NCBI RefSeq assembly: GCF_038070105.1
Contig: NZ_JBBPBZ010000002.1
Span: forward strand, 2,058,001-2,122,000
From: Methylocystis sp. IM3
GTDB taxonomy: Bacteria; Pseudomonadota; Alphaproteobacteria; Rhizobiales; Beijerinckiaceae
Direction: 5' to 3'
DNA: 64,000 nucleotides
Positions within the stretch are counted from its first letter, which is position 1, and every line of letters begins with the position of its first letter. A model generated the notes under the pieces. That model made no database searches and was not told the origin of the DNA. It saw only the letters and a program-made list of their open reading frames with translations. Shown piece after piece: positions 57,201 to 64,000 of the stretch. The position numbers and the translations under genes were made by a program.

Positions 57201-59737
57201 GAGATGCGCGACTCCACGGCGAAGCCGTTCTGCTCGGCCATGTAGAAGAGGCAGTTTTCGCCCGCATCGACCAGCTCGGCGCAGGAGACGCCGCAGCGGG
57301 TCGGCGCGTCGCCCACCGACCACAGCCCGCCGCCCTCCTCGGAGAGGAACAGGAAGCGCCCGCGCGGATGGGCGTGATCCAGCGGCTGGCGCGTGAGATC
57401 GATCGCCGGTCCGCCGCGCGCCACGCCCTCGATGCGGATGGCGCCCTGCCCGTCCTCAAACCATTCGCTGGTCATGAGGCCGTTGGTGAGCTTGAGCGGG
57501 CGCGAGCCCGGCACGCCGCCCGCGCCGGTGATGCCCTCGATCGGAATTTTCTGCGCCTGCGCCAGACGGCCGAGCAGGAAGAGCACGAGTCCGAGCGCGA
57601 CGAGGCCCGCATAGGCGAGATAGCCGCCGACGAGATAGGTGTAGGACGGGGGCCGCGTGACGCTCAATTGCTCGGCGGCGCTCCACGCCTTGTCCCATTC
57701 GGCGTCGCGCGGAATGTAGAAGGGCAGAAGCAGCGGCGCCCAGGTGCCGAAGCGGCGGATGCCCTCGGGAATGGCGCGGCTCACCTGCTCCTTGCCGAGG
57801 AAGCGCGCGGCCGACTCGTCCGCCGCGTCGCCGCCGACGAAGGAAAGATTGACGAGCGTCGCGACGCGCAGGCCCATGTGATCGAACCAGATCAGGACCC
57901 GCAGCGCGTCATAGGCGAGCAGCGCCGTGAAAATATCGAGGCTCCAGGCGCGGAAGTCGTTGTCCGGCAGGATGTAGCTCATCCAGGTCGCGACGCCGGT
58001 GCGGATCAGGCCATCCTGGTTGTACCAGGTCGGGTCCGGGGTCGCCTTGAGGAAGGAGTAGATGACCGGCGCCATCCACAGGCCCCAGCGCAGCACGCGC
58101 ACCGCATTCTCGATGAGCATGTCCAACCCTTGCCAGCTCGCGAGCTGGCGCAGCGGCTGGAGGCTGCGCTTGATCAGCGCGGTGAGGAAGAAGAGGTTGA
58201 TCGAGAACAGCGGCGCGGCGAAGACCCACTGGATCACGCCGGAGAAGGACTCGTCGTAGAGAAGGCGCACGCCGCCGTCGACGGCGCCGAGGTCGGTCGC
58301 GCCCCACTTCGAGAACAGCGGGCGCACAATGTAGTTGCTGATCGGCCTGCCGTCGGCGGCATAGTCGAGCGAAATATAGGCGAAGAATTTCCGAACCACG
58401 GTGCCGAGCTGGTCCGCATCGAAATACCAGGCGATGGCGCCGGCGACGAGCGCGCCGAGAACCGCTCCGAGCGTATAGACGCGCCAGCTCCTGAAATGCT
58501 GTCGGCGCACGCGCATCAGCGCATGGAAATCGAAGGCGAGGTCGACGCCCGCGTAAGCGAGCGCGCCCGCGATTGCGCCGAAGACGAAGCGATGCGTCCC
58601 GGTCGCCGCCGGAAGGTCGATCATCAGCGCGATGGCGACCGCGACGCCCGCGACCGCGCCGCGCGCATAATTCGCGGGGCGCACATAGGCTTCCTCGACG
58701 CGTCCGCGGAAAGGCGGCGTCGAGTCCGTGCTCTCGACGATGCTGCGCGCCAGCGGATAGGCGAGCGCCCCGATGATGGCCGCGCTGAGCGGCGACGAGA
58801 TCGTAATGAACGACACGGCCCAGGGCGTGGAGACCACGAGGCCGACCGCCAGCACCAACGCCATGAAGACGAAGCCATAGACGGCCCCCTTCTCGGCGCC
58901 CGACTTCCAGTCGTGATAGACCACGACGGAGAGCGAGGGAGTCGCCCTGAAGAGGCCGGCAATGGCCTGCGTCACGAGATAGGTCTGACCCCACAGGCCC
59001 GCCTGCGCAACCGCCGCGAGCAAGGCGGCGACGACAGCCGCGACAGGCCCCGGCAGATAGGGCGTGACGAAGACCGGGACGGCGGAGGCGACGAAGGGCG
59101 TGAGCGTCGCGGCGAAGGCCGAGAAGAAGAGCATGCCGTGCGGCCGCCATTGCCGCGGCAGAAAACGCCCGAGCGCCAGCGGCACGCCGATGACGATGGC
59201 CTCGTTGAGCAGGAACAGGACCAGCGTGCGCCCGACGATCTGGGCGACGAACACCGGAACCTCGAAGCCCAGGAACAGGGCGGCGCCGATCTGCGTGATC
59301 GGCGGAGAGCCAAGCGCGACGAGCAGGCTGAACAGGAAGGGCATGAGGAAAAGCGCGATGCGCAAGGGCAGCCGCGAGCGCGCCGTGAGCACGAGCACGC
59401 CGAAAACATAAAGAAGCGTCGCCGTTCCCGCCCCGACGGGGGAGAAGCGGAAAAGCTGGTCCATGGTCTCGGGCGCACGCCAGAGAATCCATGACCGGTC
59501 GCAGAGCGCCGCAAAGGCCCCGACCGCGAGAAAATCGACCGCGAAATTGACGGACTGCCGGCCGCCCTCGCTCGACGGGCGCAGCAGATAGAGCGCGGCG
59601 CCGGCGAAAAAGCCCGCAACGAGGATATGTTCAGGACCGCCGGACGCCTCCAGCGCCGCGACCGCCGCAAAGACGAAGCCAAAGAGGATGCGCTCGAAAA
59701 GCGCGCCGCCGGTGTCCGATTCGGCTTTGGCAGCCAT
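54269..59737 (-). CDS. Giant membrane protein with GH94 phosphorylase-like domains
   Basis: An 1822-residue protein. Residues 1 to about 745 are a polytopic membrane region with some 15-18 spans and no visible DxD/QxxRW glycosyltransferase motif. From about 765 on come two successive GT36/GH94-type beta-sandwich regions (LKLTNGLMTSEWFEDG..., then SVNSRLNSFTPFRLGEG...) and an alpha/alpha toroid catalytic domain at about 1360-1800 with GSGDWDDGMH near 1531-1540, where GH94 enzymes have the catalytic Asp, plus PGVRENGGQYSHG. The pattern recalls the C-terminal half of NdvB cyclic beta-1,2-glucan synthase, without its GT84 part. It may trim or phosphorolyse periplasmic glucans; the substrate is unproven. 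Confidence 0.8.
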   Translation of the reverse strand: MAAKAESDTGGALFERILFGFVFAAVAALEASGGPEHILVAGFFAGAALYLLRPSSEGGRQSVNFAVDFLAVGAFAALCDRSWILWRAPETMDQLFRFSPVGAGTATLLYVFGVLVLTARSRLPLRIALFLMPFLFSLLVALGSPPITQIGAALFLGFEVPVFVAQIVGRTLVLFLLNEAIVIGVPLALGRFLPRQWRPHGMLFFSAFAATLTPFVASAVPVFVTPYLPGPVAAVVAALLAAVAQAGLWGQTYLVTQAIAGLFRATPSLSVVVYHDWKSGAEKGAVYGFVFMALVLAVGLVVSTPWAVSFITISSPLSAAIIGALAYPLARSIVESTDSTPPFRGRVEEAYVRPANYARGAVAGVAVAIALMIDLPAATGTHRFVFGAIAGALAYAGVDLAFDFHALMRVRRQHFRSWRVYTLGAVLGALVAGAIAWYFDADQLGTVVRKFFAYISLDYAADGRPISNYIVRPLFSKWGATDLGAVDGGVRLLYDESFSGVIQWVFAAPLFSINLFFLTALIKRSLQPLRQLASWQGLDMLIENAVRVLRWGLWMAPVIYSFLKATPDPTWYNQDGLIRTGVATWMSYILPDNDFRAWSLDIFTALLAYDALRVLIWFDHMGLRVATLVNLSFVGGDAADESAARFLGKEQVSRAIPEGIRRFGTWAPLLLPFYIPRDAEWDKAWSAAEQLSVTRPPSYTYLVGGYLAYAGLVALGLVLFLLGRLAQAQKIPIEGITGAGGVPGSRPLKLTNGLMTSEWFEDGQGAIRIEGVARGGPAIDLTRQPLDHAHPRGRFLFLSEEGGGLWSVGDAPTRCGVSCAELVDAGENCLFYMAEQNGFAVESRISLAPDEAVEIKHLRIVNLEPRARKLTLASLREWVLNETSVELRDPPYNAIHVGTWYVKSLNAIFAQNRLLKGGARRPIDRRLSPEVGFHAIGAGADTKMTIVGYEDVKSRFYGMGPTNAPDSLNGLGEPPRSPDDEGLLYGFQPCASLRVEVELPPDGSAELIIIDGWARDMGRATDSVARHLGIPPVAPELLDRALSRRRALVMPPTPKEHRYAFSPDGRSLTLAPGTPRPFAHVIANELGHGCVLTNDGDIFSFSVNSRLNSFTPFRLGEGRMAPAGQMIYVYDLARTDAHSPTFVPLRRRDARYDVTYAPGSAIFRAERDHLELEMTVFVSPTEPIEFRLLKIRNKTVHERLLQIVPAMEVVLAETPTESLGDIQSVIDDDLQSIYFRNPRNNFVNGWAFVTTSIHAEFAETSRRRFLGHESRNPYLPYMVEHGHPDAGAPEHQRKVAAFCGSIDVPAGEEAVVVVALGQTTTMEEAKRLAKMARDPAYARRQLEASVEAWNEQLSVLRIRTNRPDVDRLVNDWLPYQLLASRLWGRTGPAQRSGATGYRDQLQDVIPLIHLAPERARAQILLHARHQYLEGDAAKWWHRSASGGTGLADRTHSSDPHLWLPYVTIRYVKGTGDAGILDSVETFLEANPVPKDQEGDVTVPLKSRDKDTLLGHCARAIDFSLDRFGAHGLPLVGSGDWDDGMHLVGVEGRGESVWLGFFLHGILVDIAPIFEAKGDKARADRYRERAAELRAALAKCWRGDRYVRDFADDGRELAPMSAMTAHWPTLSNAVDPARGREAIEKALDLLGRPNRVLLVTPPFNEHSDPYPGRSAEYPPGVRENGGQYSHGVSWFVDALAKLGAQAQAEGDDRAAADLFREAFEVWIAISPISKLRTPAEADIYGLPPHQQPADVYEGEGYEGRGGWDWYTGAAARMLSAAYAMLGLEFENGELKPRPDAFDPKGDLRLECVTYRGKSFTAQNRKRT

Positions 59738-59976
59738 GGCTGATGTCCTCCGGGCGTCCGTTCCACAGGCGCCAATTTTTAGTTCATTTGCCGGAATCGC
59801 CGGCAGCCTAGCTGATTCCCTAGCCTTGGCGCGTGGGAAAAGTCGACCCCCGACGAACGCCGGCCCGCCTTCGTGCCGCCTTCTTCCCCGCCGAGCTTCG
59901 CATCCGGGGCCTGTACCGGTATAGTATCGAAAGCGTTAAGTCCGCGCGCCGTTCGAGGGCGAAGCGAGTGAGCGAC

Positions 59977-60711
59977 ATGGAAGATCCTTTGCCCGCCCAG
60001 ACCGATGGCCCCCGCCCCTCCCTGCTCAGGAAGCCCACGACCGAGCGGCTTTCCGTCGCCGCCGCGGCGGAGGACGTCTCCGGCCGGATCGATTCGGGCC
60101 GGATCGATTCGGGCAAGGGGGCGACGGAGCATCGGCCGGAGCACCGCACGGCCACGCTCGCCGTGGCGCTGCGCCGCGCGCGGGTCGAGAACGCCGAACA
60201 TTCCGCCGCCCTCGCCGATCTGCGCGCGGCCGAGATCGTCAGGCTGGAGCTGCTCGCCGACGCACTCGCGCCTGTGCTCGCGCAGGTGCCCGAGGATGTC
60301 GATATTTTCGACGTGGCCATCGCCCATGGCGAGAGGCCCCGCCTCTTCCTGGATCAGATCGGCTTCGTCGAGATGGACCGGGACCGGCGCACCTATCGTT
60401 TCCTGCAGGACACGCGGCACGGGAGAATCACCCTGTGCGAGAGCGCCGACATGGACGAGATCGTCGACGCCGCGACCAATTATGTCGCGCATCGGCTGAT
60501 CGAGCGGGAGAAGGCGCTCGCGATCGACTACGCCAGCGGCGGCGCCGCCAGGATCGTGCGCGAGGCGGGCGTTGAGAAAAAACCCGCCCCTTCCTGGGAA
60601 AGGGCCTATGCGGCTTTTTTGTTCTTCATTGAATTTGTGGGGTCGGCCGCCTTCTTCGGGCTGCTGGCGGTCATCGCCATGTGGGCCTACCGAACTTACC
60701 TGCCGGCCTGA
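59977..60711 (+). CDS. Orphan protein with C-terminal membrane anchor
   Basis: A 244-residue protein of no recognised family. Residues about 1-60 are disordered-looking, with a tandem GRIDSGRIDSG repeat (15-base unit at 60082-60096 and 60097-60111). Residues about 65-200 look globular and acidic (ALADLRAAEIVRLELLADALAP, VAIAHGERPRLFLDQIGFVEMD). Residues about 207-240 form a C-terminal span. The ATG at 59977 is chosen after GAGTGAG; the frame is open back to 59833. The end overlaps the convergent phosphoesterase gene by 16 bases. Likely tail-anchored, facing the cytoplasm. Confidence 0.6.
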   Translation: MEDPLPAQTDGPRPSLLRKPTTERLSVAAAAEDVSGRIDSGRIDSGKGATEHRPEHRTATLAVALRRARVENAEHSAALADLRAAEIVRLELLADALAPVLAQVPEDVDIFDVAIAHGERPRLFLDQIGFVEMDRDRRTYRFLQDTRHGRITLCESADMDEIVDAATNYVAHRLIEREKALAIDYASGGAARIVREAGVEKKPAPSWERAYAAFLFFIEFVGSAAFFGLLAVIAMWAYRTYLPA

Positions 60712-61592
60712 AGCAGCTCCTCGGCGCCTGCCTCGACAACCTCCCCCGCCTCGTCGAGAACGCGGCGGCGTAGCGTGATGCGGAGGCTCTCGCCCGCCCG
60801 CTCTATGGCGTAAAGATTATATTCGGCGGCGGGATAATGCCCACCGGGACGCGCCGAGGCGGAGGCCACGCCGACGACCGGCGTCTCGCCCTGCGGCCTC
60901 TTGATATAGGCGACGCTTGGCTTGTGATTGTGGCCATGCACGACGAGCTCCGCGCCATGTCGGGCGACGACCTCCTCGAAGGCGGCGGCGTCGTCGAGCC
61001 CGCGCAGCGCCCGCGCGCCGCCGACATGCGGCGGGTGGTGCAGGAAGATGACCCGCGCCAGCCCCTCGGCGCCGGCCTGATCGAGAATCCTGCCGAGCGC
61101 CACGAGCTGCGCGTCGCCGAGCTGGCCGGAGGCGACGAACGGCGCCGTGGGCACGCCCGAATCGAGGCCGATCAGCGCCACTCCGGCGCGCCTGCGCAGG
61201 AAGGGAAAGCCCGCCGCCTCCGTCTCGCTCGTCGTCCAGGGCTCGAAGATCTCGTGCACGAGTTTCGTGGCGTCGGCGACATAGGCGTCGTGATTGCCGG
61301 GGGTGAAGCTCACCGCCTCGGGGCCGCCAAGCGTGGCGAGCCAGTCCCTGGCGAGCGCGATCTCGGCCGGCAGGCCGATGTTGACGATGTCGCCTGTCAT
61401 CAGCACATGGTCGGGCCGCTGCGCCTGCATGTCCGAGACGAGCCGCGCCAGCACGCCCATGTCATGTTGCCCTGCCCGCTTGTAGAGCCAGTTCACATAG
61501 CCGGTAACGCGCTTGCCGAGCAGTTCGGCGAGATTGGGCCTCGGAATGGGGCCGATGTGGGCGTCGGAGAGATGGGCGAGGAGGAAGCTCAA
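60696..61592 (-). CDS. Metallophosphoesterase (calcineurin-like)
   Basis: A 298-residue phosphoesterase. The two-metal motifs are all visible: LSDAHIG at 9-15, TGDIVNIG, TPGNHDAY, FLHHPPH and VHGHNHKPS. No ATG fits: the conserved N-terminus SFLLAHLSDAH is preceded by TTG at 61592, with GAAGGA about six bases upstream, so a TTG start is proposed. The frame is open far upstream, antisense to the Nudix and EF-hand genes. The substrate may be a cyclic nucleotide or phosphodiester; it cannot be told. Confidence 0.83.
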   Translation of the reverse strand: MSFLLAHLSDAHIGPIPRPNLAELLGKRVTGYVNWLYKRAGQHDMGVLARLVSDMQAQRPDHVLMTGDIVNIGLPAEIALARDWLATLGGPEAVSFTPGNHDAYVADATKLVHEIFEPWTTSETEAAGFPFLRRRAGVALIGLDSGVPTAPFVASGQLGDAQLVALGRILDQAGAEGLARVIFLHHPPHVGGARALRGLDDAAAFEEVVARHGAELVVHGHNHKPSVAYIKRPQGETPVVGVASASARPGGHYPAAEYNLYAIERAGESLRITLRRRVLDEAGEVVEAGAEELLQAGR

Positions 61593-61658
61593 GGATCGTC
61601 CTTCGTTGCGTGCAGATAGTCCTAGAGCCTTCGCGCGCCATTTGCCATAGTCGCGGGC

Positions 61659-62174
61659 ATGAGAGAGGAGCCCTCTGTGACGACGACGCTGCACAAACCG
61701 CGCGCGGCGCATTCCGTCCGGGGCAGGATCGTCTCCCGAATCATCACATTCGGCGCCCTCTTCAACCGCGCCATGACGCTCGGCGTGCGCGGCCTCGTGC
61801 TCGACTCGGAGGACCGCGTGCTGCTGGTGCGCCACACCTATGTGCCGGGCTTCTATCTGCCGGGCGGCGGGGTCGAGCGCGGCGAGACCATGATGCAGGC
61901 GCTCGCCCGCGAGCTTCAGGAGGAAGGCGGCGTCCATCTCCTGAGTGCCCCGGCGCTTCAGGGCGTCTATCTCAACCGCCGCGCCTCGCCGCGCGACCAT
62001 GTGGCGCTGTATGTCGTGCGGCATTTCCGATACGACGGCCAGCGCGAGCCGGACCACGAAATCGCCGAGGCCGGCTTTTTCCCGCTCGACGACCTGCCCC
62101 ATGACGCGACGCCCGCGACCCGCGCGAGAATCGCCGAGGTTCTGGATGGGGAGCCGGTCTCGCCTTATTGGTGA
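61659..62174 (+). CDS. Nudix hydrolase
   Basis: A 171-residue pyrophosphohydrolase. The Nudix box is present as GGGVERGETMMQALARELQ followed by EEGG, with all conserved Glu residues. It hydrolyses a nucleoside diphosphate linked to another group; which one is not deducible. The ATG at 61659 begins REEPSVTTTLH; 50 bases separate it from the divergent phosphoesterase, and the EF-hand gene follows at 28 bases. Confidence 0.87.
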   Translation: MREEPSVTTTLHKPRAAHSVRGRIVSRIITFGALFNRAMTLGVRGLVLDSEDRVLLVRHTYVPGFYLPGGGVERGETMMQALARELQEEGGVHLLSAPALQGVYLNRRASPRDHVALYVVRHFRYDGQREPDHEIAEAGFFPLDDLPHDATPATRARIAEVLDGEPVSPYW

Positions 62175-62202
62175 CGGGGCCAACGTCTTTCGAGGTTCAC
62201 TT

Positions 62203-62697
62203 ATGAGGCTTTTTCTCGCCGCGCTCGGTCTCGCCTTCGCGCTGGCCGGCGGCCCGGCATGGGCGCAAAGCGACGCCCAGCACGAGCTCGACGCCATTTT
62301 CCAGCTTTTCGACGAGGACCATGACGGCTTCATCACGACGGCCGAGGCCAATCGCGTGATCGAGAGAACCTTCGCCGAAATGGACGGCAGGAAGACCGGC
62401 GAGATCAAGCCCGAGGACTGGATGCGATTCAGCTTCGGCCTCGCCGATCTCGCTGCCGCGCAAGGCCGCTCGGACGCCTATGACCGCGCCAAATACGAGA
62501 TCTTCAAACGCTGGGATCGCCGCGGCGCGGGCGCCTTGACCCTCGACGACTACCGCGCCGGCGTGCTGGGCGACGCGCGCAAGGGGCTCGCGGCAGGCCG
62601 GTCGGGCGAGGGCCGGACGGGCGAGGCGATGAGGCTGGACCTCGCGGCGTTCAAGCGTGCGCCCTTCGTGAGGCGGATCATGAAAAGCCTGCACTGA
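62203..62697 (+). CDS. Periplasmic EF-hand protein
   Basis: A 164-residue exported protein. The signal peptide is cleaved near AWA (residue 21). A canonical calcium loop DEDHDGFITTAE lies at 37-48; a second, poorer one is in DGRKTGEIKPED around 61-72 and a third degenerate copy in DRRGAGALTLDD. It may buffer or sense calcium in the periplasm. The end overlaps the convergent GNAT gene by 20 bases. Confidence 0.78.
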   Translation: MRLFLAALGLAFALAGGPAWAQSDAQHELDAIFQLFDEDHDGFITTAEANRVIERTFAEMDGRKTGEIKPEDWMRFSFGLADLAAAQGRSDAYDRAKYEIFKRWDRRGAGALTLDDYRAGVLGDARKGLAAGRSGEGRTGEAMRLDLAAFKRAPFVRRIMKSLH

Positions 62698-63235
62698 TGG
62701 CGAGCGGCCGCAAATCCCGCCAGCCATAGGCCATGTCGGCCAGGGTCATCCCGTAAATTTCCCACACGCCCTCGACGCCCGCCGGCGCTGCGCCATGGGC
62801 CTCGTAGAAGCGCCTCGCGTGGGCCGCGTCGCGGAAGACCCAGAGCCCGGCGTTGTCGCAGCCCTGCGCGAGAAGATGCCCGGCCATGGCGCCGATGAGC
62901 CGGCGCCCCAAGCCGCGCCGCTGGATGCGCCGGAGCAGATAGAGCGAAGTGATCTCGCCGGAAAAGCCCAGCTCCAGCAGCTTCTCGGAACGCTGCCGCC
63001 GGCAATAGCCGAAGCCCGCCGCCGCGCCCGTTTCATCGAGCGCGAGAAAGGTCGCCGAGGCCGGATCGTCTTCGCCGAGGTAGCCGCGCCAGCGTTCCGC
63101 CCATTCCGAAAGGTCGAGCGCCGCCAGAGTGTCGGCGGGCATCATGGCCGGATAGGTCTCCCGCCAGCTCGCGATATGGACGTCCGCAATCCGCCGCGCG
63201 TCCTCGACCCCTGCCCGTCTTATGCCGATCGTCAT
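62678..63235 (-). CDS. GNAT-family N-acetyltransferase
   Basis: A 185-residue acetyltransferase. The acetyl-CoA-binding motif A is SLYLLRRIQRRGLGRRLIGA (pattern R/Q-x-x-G-x-G/A near residues 110-115), and motif B includes GLWVFRDAAHARRFYEAHG. The N-terminus IRRAGVEDARRIADVHIASW is typical of the group. The acceptor is unknown. Confidence 0.85.
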   Translation of the reverse strand: MTIGIRRAGVEDARRIADVHIASWRETYPAMMPADTLAALDLSEWAERWRGYLGEDDPASATFLALDETGAAAGFGYCRRQRSEKLLELGFSGEITSLYLLRRIQRRGLGRRLIGAMAGHLLAQGCDNAGLWVFRDAAHARRFYEAHGAAPAGVEGVWEIYGMTLADMAYGWRDLRPLAISAGFS

Positions 63236-63321
63236 GGGCGAAAGCTCGGCGCGCGGCAGGGCGAAGTCAATGGCTCGCCCTTCGCCGACGCCGATGTTTT
63301 GCCCTCGGCGCGGCGCGTGTT

Positions 63322-63837
63322 ATGGGCTCGCTCAGGCTCATGATCGACCTGGTTATCAAATTCTTCCCCATGACGGCCACGGACGAGGCGCAAATCGAGA
63401 AACTCGATGAGCGCGCCTTCGGTCCGGGCCGCTACGCCCGCACGGCCTATCGGCTGCGCGAGGGCGTCGCGCCCGATCTGTCGCTCTCCTTCGTCGCCCG
63501 CGTCGGCACGCTGCTCGTCGGCGCCAATCGCATGACCGGCATTCTCGTCGGCTCGACCCCGGCGATGCTGCTCGGGCCGCTCACCGTCGAGCCCGCCTTC
63601 CGGTCGCAGGGCGTGGGCGAGAGGCTCGTCAACCATTCGCTCGACGCCGCCCGCGCGGCGGGCCATGGGCTAGTGCTGCTCGTGGGCGATCTCGATTATT
63701 ATTCGCGCCTCGGCTTCGCCCGCGTTCCGCGAGGCAAGATCTCCATGCCGGGCCCGGTCGATCCCGACCGCATCCTTTACTGCGAATTGCAGCCCGGCGC
63801 CTTCGCCGCCGCGAGCGGCCAGATGCGACGCGCCTGA
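63322..63837 (+). CDS. GNAT-family N-acetyltransferase (YhbS-like)
   Basis: A 171-residue acetyltransferase. The motif A region is LGPLTVEPAFRSQGVGERLV and the C-terminal part has DLDYYSRLGFARVPRG, as in YhbS-type proteins. Possible starts are ATG at 63322, 63340 or 63370; the first two add a few hydrophobic residues. The ZapE-like gene starts two bases after its stop. Confidence 0.82.
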   Translation: MGSLRLMIDLVIKFFPMTATDEAQIEKLDERAFGPGRYARTAYRLREGVAPDLSLSFVARVGTLLVGANRMTGILVGSTPAMLLGPLTVEPAFRSQGVGERLVNHSLDAARAAGHGLVLLVGDLDYYSRLGFARVPRGKISMPGPVDPDRILYCELQPGAFAAASGQMRRA

Positions 63838-63838
63838 C

Positions 63839-64000
63839 ATGAAGCGTCCTCTCGTCGAGCGTTACGACGCCCTGGTGCTCGAACGCGGCCTCTATCCCGA
63901 CGCCTCGCAGCGCGCGGCGGTGAAGAAGCTTCAGGCGCTCGTCGACGCGCTGGCCAAGGGCCGTCCCCCGAGCGCGCCCCTGCCCCGTGTGTTGCGCGCC
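63839..64000 (+). CDS. zapE: Start of a ZapE/AFG1-like ATPase (partial)
   Basis: The first 54 codons of a gene running past the window edge. The translation begins MKRPLVERYDALVLERGLYP, followed by DASQRAAVKKLQALVDAL, which resembles the N-terminus of AFG1-family ATPases (ZapE), where a short helical lead precedes the Walker A. The Walker motif itself is beyond the edge, so the assignment is tentative. Confidence 0.55.
   Translation, partial: MKRPLVERYDALVLERGLYPDASQRAAVKKLQALVDALAKGRPPSAPLPRVLRA

Noticed and set aside
56657..59494. 945-codon open frame on the plus strand opposite the GH94 gene
   Set aside because: Antisense shadow: composition is dominated by Arg, Ala, Asp and Glu typical of reversed GC-rich coding sequence, with no family motif.
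62203..62408. Long N-terminal extension of the metallophosphoesterase gene up to 62408
   Set aside because: It would run antisense through the Nudix and EF-hand genes; the conserved N-terminus starts at the TTG at 61592.

Overview
The window comes from a GC-rich alphaproteobacterial methanotroph of the Methylocystis/Methylosinus type. The decisive evidence is a complete particulate methane monooxygenase operon, pmoC-pmoA-pmoB, on the minus strand at 9558-6287. Its proteins match, from memory, the type II pMMO1 form, and all copper ligands known from pMMO structures are present. PQQ biosynthesis genes (cofactor of methanol dehydrogenase) and many Rhizobiales-type housekeeping genes (trcR, ldtR, nadM-Nudix, the trp/moa cluster) support this placement.

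Layout. 1-2000: a PAP2-type membrane phosphatase and a small membrane protein, ending at a strong terminator. 2024-9558 (minus): pmoCAB, a terminator, then a copper-handling set pmoD, copC, a CopD/cytochrome c/thioredoxin-like fusion, and a PCuAC protein. 10138-12665 (minus): a secreted phosphoesterase and a di-heme cytochrome c peroxidase. 12906-15716: a TadG-like protein and guaB. 16062-20189: a type III restriction-modification pair whose mod gene is frameshifted and carries a low-GC central segment; near-identical 62-bp repeats lie on both sides. 20190-20879: a structured, apparently non-coding stretch. 20880-27127: an ABC exporter, a small glycine-rich membrane protein, an acyl-CoA synthetase, trcR and a polytopic membrane protein. 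27282-31078: purM-purN-GST, ndk, tpiA. 31189-33133: an arsR-arsC-acr3 arsenic operon with an operator-like palindrome over the arsR start. 33127-36996: a secreted ClpP-like protein, ppk2, ppiD. 36993-48313: trpE, then DUF6163, nadM-Nudix, ldtR and a site-2 protease, then trpG-trpD-trpC-moaC-moeA and psd-pssA. 48367-50686: an L,D-transpeptidase and a lipoprotein hydrolase. 50929-54133: pqqB-pqqC-pqqDE (fused). 54269-59737: a giant membrane/GH94 protein. 59977 to the end: an orphan membrane protein, metallophosphoesterase, Nudix, EF-hand, two GNAT proteins and the start of a ZapE-like ATPase.

How it fits together. Methane oxidation by pMMO needs copper. The pmoD-copC-copD-PCuAC set encodes exported or membrane proteins with mature N-terminal histidines, cysteine/methionine sites and a heme, consistent with copper delivery or redox handling for pMMO. 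The PQQ genes supply the cofactor for the next step, methanol oxidation. No tRNA, rRNA, CRISPR array, transposase or phage gene was recognised. All calls are from reading the sequence; no database search was run.
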